Assembly (NCBI RefSeq): GCF_030272615.1
Contig: NC_081406.1
Coordinates: forward strand, 239,064,422-239,128,421
Length of the DNA: 64,000 bases
Reading direction: 5' to 3'
Source: Cryptomeria japonica
Taxonomy: Eukaryota > Streptophyta > Pinopsida > Cupressales > Cupressaceae
The notes under the pieces were generated by a model, which saw nothing but the letters and a program-made list of their open reading frames with translations, ran no database searches and was not told where the DNA came from. Shown one piece after another: positions 23,412 to 34,928 of the stretch (position 1 is the stretch's first letter; each line of letters opens with the position of its first letter). The position numbers were made by a program, and so were the translations under genes.

Positions 23412-24944
23412 ATCTGCATAAGACCATGAAAAATTGATGGGTCTTTTCTTAAAGAATTTGATAAATTTCTTTTTTTTTTCACTGGATTAAGGGATTCTAA
23501 TAGGTGAATGTTATGAACTTTTTCAACATCACCGATGTTGATTTCCTGAGTTTATTCTACCAATAATGTTGACCATTCTTTATCAATAGGTAGGGCATCT
23601 ATTATGTGTTCATCTATATTATCACTATCATGATTAAGAGAGGAGCTTTCTTCTTCGAAATATGCAGTTCTGTCCAAATTTATTGCATAACCAACTTTGT
23701 GATCATCATAAGGGAATCCATCCCTTGCACCCAAGAATTCTGCTATGGCTTCATCATTTTGAAACCAATATAATTGTGGCTTTTGCTCTTGCCCCCAGTC
23801 AGTAAAAAATGGATGCATGGGGAGAAAGTCTTTGTCTCTTGTCATCTTAGAGGATCTTGATATCATGCATACTTGATTATGATATGTTGTTTCTTCATCA
23901 TAAATTGGTGATGGTTTGTATTCATTGTCAGATGGAAATTCATAGTCATGAGAATCTATGACACTTTCTATGTATGTTTCTCTTTTTGATTCTGTATCAC
24001 TTATCTTCTCTTGCTCTGGTAATTGAATTTGAGTGGATGTCCTTTATATTGTGGATACCCTTCTTAAGCCTGGTATTAGTCTTTGTAGCCTTTCTTCATC
24101 TGATTCAAATGGAGGTGCTGAAGCCTTTTCTCTTGGTAAAAGTATTAATAATAACCAAGGATTTGGTTCATCTACTGGTACTAACCCTGTATCTGTTGCT
24201 ATGTTTGCTTGTGCAGATGATTCAGGTACTATACTGCTAGATGTCTCTGTGTTAGGTTCTTGTAGAAGTTGCCTCATGTATTCACCATCTGATTCTGTGA
24301 TAGGAGATGTTGGTAGTCTCTTTCTTTTTGAGGTGGAGAGAAATCTATATTTGGTGATGATTGGTTTATAGGTATGAATTCTGAGGGTAACCTTGGCCTG
24401 TTCAATATATCCAATGTACATTGTTTGGATTCTGTTATTTGTGGCACATATTTATATACGAAGCCTTGATTCTTTGGGTTTTCATAGGGTAAAACAGGTT
24501 CTAATATTTCTTATCTTTGTAGTCCTAACCCTGTGGTTCCATCATACCCATGTTTTTGTAACATCTTGAAGCCATTTTCATATTTATGCAGAGGTATCCT
24601 AGGTACTATTATGTCATCTTCTTCTCTATATATCCAGTGATTGATATCTTCATTTAGAGATTCTTCTTGTAAGTCTCCCCATCTAATGAAAGAACAAGAA
24701 TATGAATACTTTACTATTCCTTTTCCTTTAGCTTGTTTCACTTGTGTATTCTGAGGCTTCCCAAAAGACCTGGGAGAAAATGATGATTGTTTGCACCTGA
24801 TGTACTTGAAATGGTATATTCTCCACAACCAACTTATTTAATATGCAAAGAATATTTGGTTGGTGTATTGTTCTCTTTTTCTTTAATTGATAATGCTTCC
24901 ATTTGTAGGTGAATATGAGCTTCCTGATTGTTTTGTATTTGATT
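23412..24944 (-). pseudogene. Element B: protease-RT linker with G-patch-like motif
   Basis: Minus-strand linker of about 500 codons with stops, made of segments 24828-24511, 24421-24044 and 23866-23552. The first contains MLQKHGYDGTTGLGLQR followed by a stop and EILEPV, which fits a G-patch (glycine-rich RNA-binding motif), with CAA to TAA at the usual Q. The second is acidic and serine-rich. The third has NDEAIAEFLGARDGFPYDDH, comparable with Z's DDSLAEFLGAYDNLPCYHHN, so the linker is conserved between families. Confidence 0.7.
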
Positions 24945-25330
24945 TTATGAGCTTTCCCTTAAATAATTATAATGTTGAAAAGGGTTTGGGTCACCATGAA
25001 CAGTGATCTCTATACCATTGTATGGGAACTTTACACATTGGTAAAAAGTTGATGGTACTGCTTGCATTGTATGTATCCATGGGTGACCTAACAACATATT
25101 GTACCCCAATTCTCTGTCTAGGACTTGAAAGGTGATATTTGTTGTAGCTAGTCCCACTTGTACTGGTAAAGTCACCACACCCTTAGAAGGGTGTTCCTCT
25201 TCATCATAGGCTTTGATATTGATTCTCTTGGTAGGATCAATATAATGTTCAAAATATCCTAAAGCTTTGATCAAATGTAGAGTGCATATGTTGAGGCTAG
25301 TGCCACCATCTATAAGTACTCTTCAAACTT
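24945..25330 (-). pseudogene. Element B: aspartic protease domain
   Basis: Reading leftward from about 25320: RVLIDGGTSLNICTLHLIKA, with active site D-G-G-T instead of the usual D-S/T-G, then GVVTLPVQVGLATTNITFQV and the flap and second half ELGYNMLLGHPWIHTMQAVP. The LLG[HT]PWIH block is shared with Z. The D-G-G variant may be a family trait or damage. Confidence 0.8.
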
Positions 25331-25564
25331 TTTTTCAATAAAAAAAGCTTCCAAGTGCAAGGGATCATTATGCATGGGTCTATTTGTAGGGATATCCTAT
25401 TCAGTGAATGCAACCTTTGAAGATGCTAAGTTTCCAACCATAGATTGAGATGTGTTCTCATCAATATCTGTAGCAACAACTGAATCTTGTAAGGTTTTAT
25501 CTAGGACTACTTTATGAGCTGGTGATATGTGCAATAACTCAAATAGTGAAATTTGGGCTGGAGT

Positions 25565-27741
25565 TCACTTCAACTGATCTACCATATTGTAATTTCTAGT
25601 TATTGAAGGCATGTTTGAAGGTACTTTTAATGTGACTTTTGTTCTTCTAGTGACAACGACACAATCTTTTCTTTTAGGGTTCACTGTGATTGTAGCTACC
25701 ATTTCATGTCCTTCACTTAGTGTGTTAATGACATAGTCAAATGCTACATTGGTATAATTGGTCATATTGTTTTGTGCATTAGAACTAGAAGCCTTTCCTT
25801 TGTCATGTTTAACAAAAGGATCTTTGAAAATGGTATGATCTGTGTTCGGTGCTTTATTATTATCCACTATAATGTCACCTTGATCAATGAGATCTTGGAT
25901 GAGGTTCTTCAATTTATAGCAACATGTTGTCTTGTGACCCTTATTACGGTGATATTCACAGAAGTCATTGTCATTCCACCAAGCGGGCTTAAATGGACCT
26001 GTTTCATATGGCCTAGCTTTTGGTAAAGTTATAGCATTGCTTTGTATCAACTTCTTCAGTGCTGATTCAATAGGTTCTCCGAAGGGTGTAAAGTTCCTTC
26101 TAGGTGCGCCTGGCCTTGGAAGCCTTGGATTATTTGACTGTAGTGCATTGGTGTTGTTTATCTAAGATGGGTTCTTATCAGTTGGTCCTTGTAGAGATAC
26201 TACTGGTTGCACTCTGTTTACAACACGTGCATCAACAACTCCATCATTTGTGACATTTTTGTTTCTAGACCAAAATTTTGTTCTTTCATTGTTTGTGTTG
26301 GCGGTTGGTCCACTATCCTTGTGGTCTTTCAATATCCCTTGTTCTAACAGGCCTTTCTCACATTTGATACCTTTTTTCTATTATGTATTTAAAATTATTT
26401 AGGCATTGCATTTATAATGGTTATTTAATCGGAGGCACAAGATTTTCATTGAAGATGTCTACTTGCTCTGCTTCAGGGATGTGACTAAGACATCTATGAT
26501 ATAGACCTCTCCATCTTTGTAAGAATGTGGCAAAAGTCTCACCTTCTTTTTTCTTTGTTGCACATAAATCCATTAAGGTAATCAGACTATCTATGTTGAA
26601 GGTAAAGTTGGATATAAATAACTCAGCCAATTCTCCCCATGAAGTAATTTTTGGTAGAAGATGTGAAAACCATTCTAATGCTGTCTCTCTTAGGCTCTTG
26701 GAAAATAATCTCATCAAGTATGTATCATTGTGAGCTACTTCAATACATGCTGTGAATAATTCTCTTATATGATCTCAAGGATCTCCTTTCCCTCTATATT
26801 TGTCAAACTTTGGATTTTTGAAATGTGGGGGAAATGGTGGCATGTATAATTTTCTGTCAAAAGGATACAGACAAAGATCTTCCATGGTATATCTCTTTTT
26901 ATCATTCCCCGCTTGCATACTAGCCATTTTCTTTTGAAGGTTCTCCATATATTTAGTCAGAATTTCTATTTGGGTTATTGGTGTTCTGACTCGATGAATG
27001 TTTCCCATAAAAGGCATAGTGTTTGAGTACCTTTGAGCTTGTTGAAATGTAGACAAAATAGGTAAATGTGTGCCATAAGTCCTAGTAGGTGGTCTAAAGT
27101 ATGCAAATTGTAGAGTGGTATTTGGCTAAGGCAATCTAGTTGTCCCTTGATTCACATTTTGACCATTGTGGGTGGAACCGACCGAAACTGCTGGTTGAGT
27201 TATATTTTCCAAGGTAGTGGTGTAATTTGTTGGAGCTTGCAACACCATATTTGGTATTGTCAATGTTGTAAGATTGGTACTTGCTGGTGCCACTATTGAT
27301 TGTGCTAAGGTTGTAGCCATATTGGCATTTTGAGATATACCTTGTGTTGATGTAGCAACTGTTGCTTGTGTCTGCATTGTATCTGGCATTTCAGGTATAT
27401 TCTGGTTTAATGTCACACTTTGTGGTAATATTGTTGAAATATATACCCCTAGCAACAACTTGGTCCCATTTTGGACTAAGAGAGAGAGATATATCTCTAT
27501 CACTATTAATGAGAGCATTGAGAATCATTAATGTTGTGGGATCTTGTTGGGCTGCTTCCAACTCTTGCTTTCTCAAATTATGTCGTATTTCATCAATGGA
27601 AGGCATATTGTTCATGTTTGTTGACATTTTTGTGGGTGTGTAACCTTGTGTTTGTTGTTGTGTGGATGGATCCATATTCCATGTTGGGTTAACCAGGGGG
27701 TCGTTGTTAGGATCCATTTGTTTTTTTTTCCTTTTGAGCAT
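25565..27741 (-). pseudogene. Element B: gypsy Gag with CHHC knuckle
   Basis: Starts at ATG 27741 or 27715 (MDPNNDPLVNPTWNMDPSTQ). 27741-27126 is a Gln/Thr-rich N-terminal part with a frame change. 27056-26775 has QAQRYSNTMPF, a short heptad-like stretch and PPHFKNPKFDKYRGKGDP. 26717-26421 is the Retrotrans_gag core (LFSKSLRETALEWFSHLLPK, CATKKKEGETFATFLQRWRG). 26050-25565 has the Cys-His knuckle CEYHRNKGHKTTCC (CX2HX4HX4C) followed by KNLIQDLIDQGDI. Several stops. Confidence 0.85.
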
Positions 27742-29200
27742 GCGTTAATGGCATGAATATTGCTTCGAAGTGATCTTGACTCTCTAAAATGTGTATGTAA
27801 GACTCAGTTAAATGCAACTAAATATGCTTCTATGCCTTCCTAAAGTGCAGACAATGTGATCTATGAATGATGACTTGCTATCTAGGATTCTGAAATTTGA
27901 ACACAAGATTTTTAGTGTATTGCCGAAAAGATTCAAATTCTGCCCCTTCTTTAATTTGATTTTTGAGGTCTTTGTCTATCTGTACCGATTTTTGAACTTC
28001 TTCATCTATGATAGCTTGAATTATGCCATATTAGTCTTGATCAACTATTAATTGCAAAAAATAAAGGAAAACATGAAAGAAGAGAGTCTAGTTTTTTGAT
28101 CACCTATTGATGGGGAGAGCATAATACCTATCCCTTCGAAGACACAAAAAACAAAATTCTTTTTACCCTTCCATTGCAATGATTTTCTATTCTAAGTGGA
28201 GATGTTGCTCCACACAGACATGGTGTTCATTTTAACCATCATAGCAATGATGAAAGTTGTATTGTTATTTATTAAAAGCACCAAAAAGTAATATTTCTAC
28301 TCTAACTCTGCAAAGAAAATAACGTTAGTCAACATATGGTGGGCTATCCAGCCTAATTTTCCAGTTACAGAGTTCTATCTTTTTATAGATAGAAAGATAT
28401 CCTGGTAAAAACTAGAACTGCAATAGAACAGAAAATGAAAAACTGAATCTATCAAATGCGACTTACCTACAAAGAAAATGCGAACTGATATCACATCAAT
28501 TATGATATGATATATCATCAATTGCAAATTACTATGTAAGCAATTGCGACACGATGACTGTTCAATTGCGATATGATATGATAGCAATTGCGATTTTTTT
28601 TTTTTTGAATTTTTAAAAGAAAAACAGAAGAAAAAGACAAAAGATAGAAGGGTTATTCTGCAATTATATTTTCCCACACCACACGATCCATCATATCAAT
28701 TTTGTCAAAGAATTGTTACTTGGTTAAAAAATGGTGGATGGTTGTGTGATATTGAGCAATCTCCTCTTTTTCTTCGATCTCACAAAGATCCCTTTCTGCC
28801 TTTAAAATCCTTTGATAATCCTTTTGTTGTCTCCTATGTTGTTTTTCCTTCCTTGCACCTGAAATTTTGAAAGTCACCTTTCCTGCGATTGGATTAAATA
28901 CATTTTATATGCAGAAATCAATTTTTCCAGAATTTAATGAAATTTCAGGGTTAGATGCACAAGATAACATAATGCAGAAACGACACATTTTTTTTTTGAA
29001 TTTGTAATCCTTTAAATCAATTGTGATCTATTTAAGCAATTGCGATATTATGTCTGAGCAATTGCGATATGATATCATATAAATTGCAACATGTTATAGG
29101 CAATTGCGAATTTTTGCGTATGGAATTGTGAGATCTAGTTTCCTGTGCATGTAGGGATTTGCAAAATTTGTCAAAATAGAAAATGAAGGTTAGAGTGTTT
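27742..29200 (-). other. Element B 5' leader with repeated palindrome GCAATTGC
   Basis: Noncoding stretch of about 1.45 kb between PBS and gag. GCAATTGCGA occurs at 28540, 28584, 29036, 29058 and 29100, with degenerate copies between, often followed by TATGATATGATA. GCAATTGC is a perfect palindrome, so repeats can pair within or between RNA copies. The short ORFs here look accidental. Confidence 0.6.
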
Positions 29201-29216
29201 CACGTTGGGTTCACCA
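29201..29216 (-). other. Putative primer-binding site of element B
   Basis: The coding strand reads TGGTGAACCCAACGTG, two bases inside the LTR start at 29219. Near-identical motifs lie at the same place in C (36090-36105) and Z (46953-46968). I could not assign the tRNA. It is not the initiator-methionine type used by the copia elements. Confidence 0.7.
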
Positions 29217-29518
29217 AATGTTTTTAGGCAGTAAATAAGTGTAAATTGAATAATCAGATATCAAAGAGAGAATCACAACTCTAATCTAATCAATATTACT
29301 CCTAAATTACAATGAAATAAAGCTAATATCAATTAAATTGAAAGAATAATCTATCTAAGACTCCCTCAATTGACATAGCAAGGCTTCCATTGCTCTTCTC
29401 CATTGTTGTTTATGTAGGTGGCTCTCAGGTATTGCCATTGATTTCCTACATAAGATAGACAACAATATTAAAGATTTTGATTCTTTTTGATTCTCAAAAT
29501 CTAGATTGAAATGCAAAA

Positions 29519-29523
29519 ATGAT
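29519..29523. repeat. TSD of element C, left copy (ATGAT)
   Basis: ATGAT precedes C's TGTAAAGCGG terminus, and an identical ATGAT (37362-37366) follows its right terminus. The uninterrupted left LTR of B reads AAAATGATGTTGAATTT at the same place. Confidence 0.92.
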
Positions 29524-30310
29524 TGTAAAGCGGAAAATAATCGAACCCTAGTTGCTCTCCCCTCTTCCAACTCCAAGGAGAGAGAAGGGAGGTCACTAGG
29601 GTTGACGGTTTTCACTTAGGGGAGACTTTACATTCAAAAGAGGGGTTGAAACCCACAAGATCCAATCCCACACAATGCAAGATTGGATTCTAGATGAGTT
29701 TCAAGGGTTATGACAGCAAGGCTACCCTCTTTTGTAAAGATTGTGGATAGAAAGATCAAGCTAGGAATGCATAGAAAGTGAGAAAGATTCGCTTATAAAA
29801 TGAGATAGGGATACAGGATGAAGCCACGGACCTGGAATTAGCAGTAAAATGTCAAGACGGCGCTGTCCTGCAAATTTGAGCAAAAGTTGACAGGACGATG
29901 GCGCCCGGCGTGCACACGGTCCTCCGAAAAATCCGCGAAACGAAGGGGGATCTGTTCATCTTTGCACAAGGATTCCAGATCTTCAATTTCAGCCGCGTAC
30001 CTACAACCTACACACAGAAAAGCGAAGACGATTGGGGGGTTAGGGAATAGGGGTTTGCCCTTAGGTCAAACCCCGGTTTTGGAATTAACCAAGAAATGAG
30101 AAATGCTGTAAATGTAATGTAAAACAAGTACTAATACCTTGTTGTAAGGATGTTTGTATCCTTATATGTGAAGGTATAGATGTTGTTGTATGTTGTATGT
30201 TGTATATTGTATGTTGTAGTATGTGATCTCCTCTTCAATGGTTGAATCCTTGTCTTGAATGCAACACCTAGCCTTGAATGGAGACTTGGAATGATCAATT
30301 GCTTGAAGGA

Positions 30311-30352
30311 ATGCTTGAATGCTTGAATGCTTGAATGTTTGAATGTTTGAAT
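30311..30352. repeat. 8-9 bp GCTTGAAT tandem repeats in C's LTR
   Basis: About five consecutive copies of GCTTGAAT or TTTGAATG, also present in the right LTR near 36887-36921 with one copy fewer. Simple-sequence variation inside the U3/R region. Confidence 0.7.
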
Positions 30353-30400
30353 ATCGTTTCCACCTTTTTCCCTCCTCCCAAATGAGAGAGGAAAATGTAG

Positions 30401-30410
30401 TTTATATACT
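30401..30410 (-). promoter_or_regulatory. TATA-like box in C's LTR
   Basis: The coding strand reads AGTATATAAA. The same site in the 5' LTR is 36970-36979, where it could drive C's transcript. About 120 bp upstream in the coding direction are the GC-rich hairpin units. Confidence 0.45.
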
Positions 30411-30530
30411 TGTCAATTAGGGTTGATAGACTGATTTTCCTGACCTTAGGCCGACCAGGAAATGTTATTTTCCATTTTGCAAACAAAAAGACTCGAAGTC
30501 CCATAGGAGACCGGGCCCAAAATAGGGCCA

Positions 30531-30588
30531 GGGACTAGGGCGCTGGGCGCCCTGGTCCTGAAGGACCAAGGCGCTGGGCGCTCTGGTC
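30531..30588. repeat. Two 27-bp GC-rich hairpin units in C's left LTR
   Basis: Units 30531-30557 and 30562-30588 each have the form GGACyAgGGCGC-TGG-GCGCCCTGGTCC, with 12-base arms around a three-base loop. The right LTR has three such units (37101-37127, 37132-37158, 37163-37189). They stand out as GC-rich in an AT-rich region. Confidence 0.85.
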
Positions 30589-30761
30589 CCACCTCCCGAG
30601 ACAGCAGGGTGCAAGGAGGATCAGGCCAGGGTGCTGGAAAAATGCAGTTTTTGATGTCGTGGACAAGTTTCGGGGTCTCCATTCAGGTTCAGTGTTGCGT
30701 CACCATCGTGAAGACCCAAATGTAGTCGAAATTGCAAGTGTCACAATTTTAGGACGCTACA

Positions 30762-31508
30762 TTTAGCCCCCACTTTAGCGGGAGTATAAGCGTACGCTCA
30801 TACTTCCGGTAAAGTACAAGGAAACAACATTAAAAAACTTTCACTACGTCAAGGAGGCAAGACACACCAAGCCCCCAGTGGACTAAGGATCTTACGACTT
30901 CGATTGACAAAGTAAAAGGGAAGATCACGAGGGAGAACCATGACTGTCATTAGTAAGGTTCCCTCACTATGAGTCATGCAAGAGAAATACCGAAAATTTT
31001 CAAGGCAAAGCTAAGTTCGCCAAGAAATTTTCAAGTATCCTAAAGGGATAGACGGGATGTATGCCCCCCTACGTTAAAGCGATCGCACACGCCTCAACGG
31101 GGGTGATTGTTTTAACGTAGTGATACATATAAGAAATGAGAAGGAAAGGAGCACGTTATCACAAGGATTTAGCCCCCAAGTGTGAGATAAGCCCAAGGAT
31201 AACAGACACAAAACACAAAGCACAAGGTGACTTTGCTTTCCTCGGGGTCAGTATGCTGTATGATAAGTCATGTATATCATATGTATGTATGCATAATTGT
31301 TCTTCATTCCCCAATCAAGGAAGGTCACCTAGAAGAAGGGAACACATGTGTCTTTTGAGTCAACATGAGAGAGACCGAAAGAGATCTCAATGCTTTGCAT
31401 CATCCTCAAGTAGACCACACTAAGGACAACAAATAGAAGAATGAGAATAACACATAGAAGAAGTAACAAAAGAGAGAGAGGAGGAGAGAATCTGCTATGC
31501 TAATGAAA
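30762..31508 (-). other. Element C 3' noncoding region with polypurine tract
   Basis: TTTAGCCCCCACTTTAG from 30762 on the plus strand is the complement of a polypurine tract abutting the LTR. A second TTTAGCCCCCAAGTGTG occurs at about 31168-31184 and may be a duplicate tract. I see no coding domain in the rest. The short plus-strand ORF at 31136-31423 has no recognisable content. Confidence 0.6.
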
Positions 31509-32411
31509 CTAGTCTAGCACGTCATCCACCCCCCGATCTTGCTGATCAATGTTTCGAGAAGGTAGGGAACACGCTAGAGGAGGAACATCTAACACAGCAG
31601 ATGGAGCTATCACAAGATCCAAACAAGGGCTATGTTCATGTTCCAAGCCATGTTGTTCTTGTCTAGGAGCTAGGATAAGTGCTTTAGAAAATTTGTTAGA
31701 TAGATGGTTATCAATATCAACAAGTTCATATTCACTATCAGAAGCAAGAGAAGTAACATTTTCATCATGAATAACATTTTCATCTATATCATCATCAAGA
31801 TTTATAAAAATAGGATCTTTAACTCGCACAGGATCAAGATCATCATGTATCTTATGTTTAGGAGATTTTGGAGAAAATGGAATAATGCTTGTTGAAGGTG
31901 TTTTTGGAGATTGTAAAGTTTGAGAAGCAGCTGCCTGAGCCCTAAGACGACGCTTCCGTCGACGTTCACGTGCAGAACGATTTCGTCTAGTCTTAGTAGG
32001 AAGTGGAGAAGATTGAGGAGGAGGAATGTTCTCATCCTTATCACTTGGGTGTTTAGGTTGCGGTCTCTTAGGTTGGATAATAGGAGAAGAAGAAGGTCTC
32101 TTCTCTCTATAAAAAGAAGGAGGAGGAATTGCTCCATATAAAGGAGGAATATTTGGTTTAGGAAGGAGACCAAGTCCATCATGACGAGGAGGTATAGGTC
32201 TACTTTTAGGAAGTTTATTAGGCATATACATAGTCACATCCATAGGGATGGGTTGGGAATCTTCTTGAGGAAAGACATTAGTTTTATCTTTCAAAGGAAG
32301 TACTTCCTTCTCAAGAATGATAGGAATATCAAGTTTGGGTGTTCTAGGTTCACTTAGAGATAGGATCATATCTGTTTTCCACTTTTGATAAGATTTGAAA
32401 AGATGATCACT
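31509..32411 (-). pseudogene. Element C: Pro/Arg-rich C-terminal domain of the Gag polyprotein
   Basis: Open from 32369 to 31509 (286 codons) and in the same frame as the protease-like segment, separated by one TGA at 32412. It is proline-rich at first (PPSFYREKRPSSSPIIQPKR), has a strongly basic patch (TRRNRSARERRRKRRLRAQA, around residues 130-150) that could bind nucleic acid or act as a nuclear signal, and then an acidic stretch (FINLDDDIDENVIHDENV). I recognise no known enzymatic domain. It occupies the place where RT would be expected in a full gypsy element. Confidence 0.7.
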
Positions 32412-32860
32412 TCACGGAGGAAGAGATTGGAATTGTTTAGGCCAAAAATAATCAATAGGAACGCTAGAAGTTCTTTCAGCTGGTTTAAAGAGACTATGAT
32501 TGACAGTAACAAGTTCACCATTATGGGGAAATTTCAAACACTTGTGAATAGGAGAAGCAATAGCTTTCATGGAAGATAGCCAAGGATAGCCAAGCTTCAC
32601 ACGAAATTGTTCGGATGAAGGAATAATAGCAAAGTTCACATCAAGGGATTTGTTATGGACCTCAATAGGTAATGTAATAGAACCAATTGCAGGAGAAGAA
32701 AATGCATCAAATAATTTCACAACCACATCTTGTATTGTCATAGATCACTTGATTCAATTGCAAAGTAAAAAGAAATTCCTCAGTAATAACATTAACCATG
32801 CACGAAGGATCAATAAGCACTCCACGGCAAGGTGTATTCTTGACTTTTGCAACTATGTAT
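32412..32860 (-). pseudogene. Element C: protease-like segment with degenerate active site
   Basis: Starts in the 34347 frame with CRGVLIDPSCMVNVITEEFL, then after a one-base frame change near 32730 continues as QDVVVKLFDAFSSPAIGSIT, LPIEVHNKSLDVNFAIIPSS and VKLGYPWLSSMKAIASP. The layout matches the protease of B and Z, but the active-site triad reads D-P-S rather than D-T/S-G, so catalysis is doubtful. Confidence 0.75.
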
Positions 32861-34928
32861 AAAGGACCATCAGGTGCCCTGATAGTTTCACTAGAATCAA
32901 ATGTGATGGAAGGTTCTTTAGGGTTTTCTTGCTGCTCTACAAAGTTAATCACATTCGGAGTCATAGACAGAAGACCATCAGATGAGAAAGAGGAATCATT
33001 AGTCTCAATCGCATTAGAGGTATGAGAAGGTAATGGATCAGTGAAAATCTGAAGATTTTGGTTAGGAGGAGCTACAGATGTATTGCCTTTATCATTCACT
33101 CCAGAAACAGAGATAGTATTATTATCAATCAAATCTTGAATTTTACCCTTTAAAGCAAAACATTTTTCAGTATCATGCCCAGGTTGACGATGAAATTGAC
33201 AAAAAGATTTGTTATCAAAATAAGGTGAATTAATCTTTGCAGGATCAATTTGCCTTATAGGAGGAAGAGTAAGCACATTTTGTTCCAATAGCTTATTCAT
33301 AATACTATGCAATGATTCATTCAAAGGAGTATACTTTCTTTCTTTCTTGAAAAACTTAGAAATAGGAGGCACACCTGATGCTGCATTCACATTGTTGTTG
33401 ATGATGTTTTCATTGAATTTGATGGAATCTCTGTTCGGTTTAAACTTTCCAAATGGTTGTTGACTGCTATCACCCTTATCACTCGGAGCCATAGGATGTG
33501 ATTGTTCCATTTGACTCACAGTCAGTTGATAATTGTGAAGAGTTGCACACAACTGTTGGAAAGAAGTAAACTCAGAAAATAGAAGTTTGTCTCGAATATC
33601 TTTTTGTAAATTAGAAATAAAGATTCTTTGAATATCATTGTCAGGCACTGGAAAAGAAATTTGAGCATACAAATGCTTATATCTACCAATGAAATCAGTC
33701 ACTTTTTCTTTAACACCTTGTTTACAATGCATTAAATCAATCAAAGTAACTTTAGGACTTATATTGTTTTGAAATTGTTGAATGAAAGCATTTGCAAGTT
33801 GTTCGAAAGAAGTAATAGAATAAGAAGGCAACGAGCAATACCATTGTAAGGCTTTGTCTCTTAATGTTCTAGTAAATAGTTTTGCAAGCAACCTTTGGTC
33901 ATAAGCAAAATCAGTACATATTGTTTGAAAAGTCTTAACATGTGTTAGAGGATCTCCTTTACCATTATAAAGCTCCAAATGCGGGATTTCAACATGTTTA
34001 GGAGGGATAGCTCGAACAATGTCAAGAGAAAGTGGGCTCGCAACATCAAATGTGGGCACACTAAACTTAGATTGATTCATAGAGGCAATGTGTTGCTGTA
34101 AAGAAGAGACAGTTTGTGCAAGATTGTTAATGGTCGCTTCAGTCGAAGAATTCATATTAGATGTGTTAGATTGAGATGGAGGTGTATTGTTATTGAAAGA
34201 AGGTAAAGAGTAAGGTGGCGGGACACTATGATAATTAGTCATAGGAGAGGATTGGAAAGGAGGAACACTACAAGGAGGAATGGAATGGTTAAACGAATTG
34301 CCCCCTTGCGCTAGGTTCATTTGTGGAGATGTAACAGGAACACTCATTGAAGGAATGAATGAAGAAGTCGGATTGAATGAAGGAATGAAGGAATAGGGTT
34401 AATTGAAGAGGAAGGATTGCCCCCGTGACTGGTGATCATAGGAGGAGTAGTCATTATGTTTGATGTAAAGGTAGGTATGCTAGCAATAGAAGTTGTCAAA
34501 GGAATAGAATGATTGACTTGAGTGGGAGGTTGTGTATAACCTAAAGTTTCGGCACAACTCTTTATAGGCATCACATTCGAATCCACAATGTGTGCAATAC
34601 CACGCAAAATATCAATTCCATTCTTATCACTTCGAAGCATACGTTTTAGACCCTCAATTAAAGGAAGAGCTTGACTATCGGGGTATTCTTGAGACATCCA
34701 TTGTCGAAAATCGTCAAATTGGTTATCCAATTTCGAAAGTTGTTCTTCAGAAACCTCATGGAGAGCTTCTTCATCATTAGGAGGATTAGAGGAATTACCC
34801 ATGTCCTCGTTAAAAAGGCTTTTCAAATTAGGTTCCATCTCCTCGGTAATTAAACCTCGGAAAGACTTAATTCTAAGGCTTCGTCTAATGGGAATAGTGT
34901 AAGTAGGGCTTATTGTTGTAAAACTCAT
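32861..34928 (-). pseudogene. Element C: Gag with CHHC knuckle
   Basis: 34928-34344 (MSFTTISPTYTIPIRRSLRI, then an acidic helix-rich part) changes frame near 34380 into 34347-32707 (MSVPVTSPQMNLAQGG). The latter has a Pro/Ser/Asn-rich part, a predicted short coiled coil (TINNLAQTVSSLQQHIASMN), and the Retrotrans_gag core (LFTRTLRDKALQWYCSLPSY, QGVKEKVTDFIGRYKHLYAQ). The knuckle CQFHRQPGHDTEKC (CX2HX4HX4C) and KIQDLIDNNTI follow. One frameshift separates it from a continuous product, so it is the best-preserved Gag in the window. Confidence 0.88.

Larger units (their letters stand above)
29524..30761 (-). repeat. Element C, left (3') LTR
   Basis: TGTAAAGCGGAAAATAATCG to GGACGCTACA, 1238 bp. 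Nearly identical to 36109-37361. It holds GC-rich hairpin units at 30531-30557 and 30562-30588, a GCTTGAAT run (about 30311-30352) and a hairpin core at about 29892-29923. Confidence 0.92.

Noticed and set aside
23974-24371. Plus-strand ORFs opposite B's linker
   Set aside because: They are shadows of the minus-strand coding sequence of B.
28480-29110. A CRISPR-like array at the GCAATTGCGA repeats
   Set aside because: Spacing is irregular, repeats are 10 bases and the setting is a plant retroelement leader.
30531-30588. Rho-independent terminators at the GC-rich hairpins
   Set aside because: This is a plant genome and no U tract follows. They are LTR structure, not bacterial terminators.
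31704-32182. Alternative ORFs on both strands over C's C-terminal domain
   Set aside because: They overlap the long minus frame that is continuous with the protease-like segment, and their content is low complexity.
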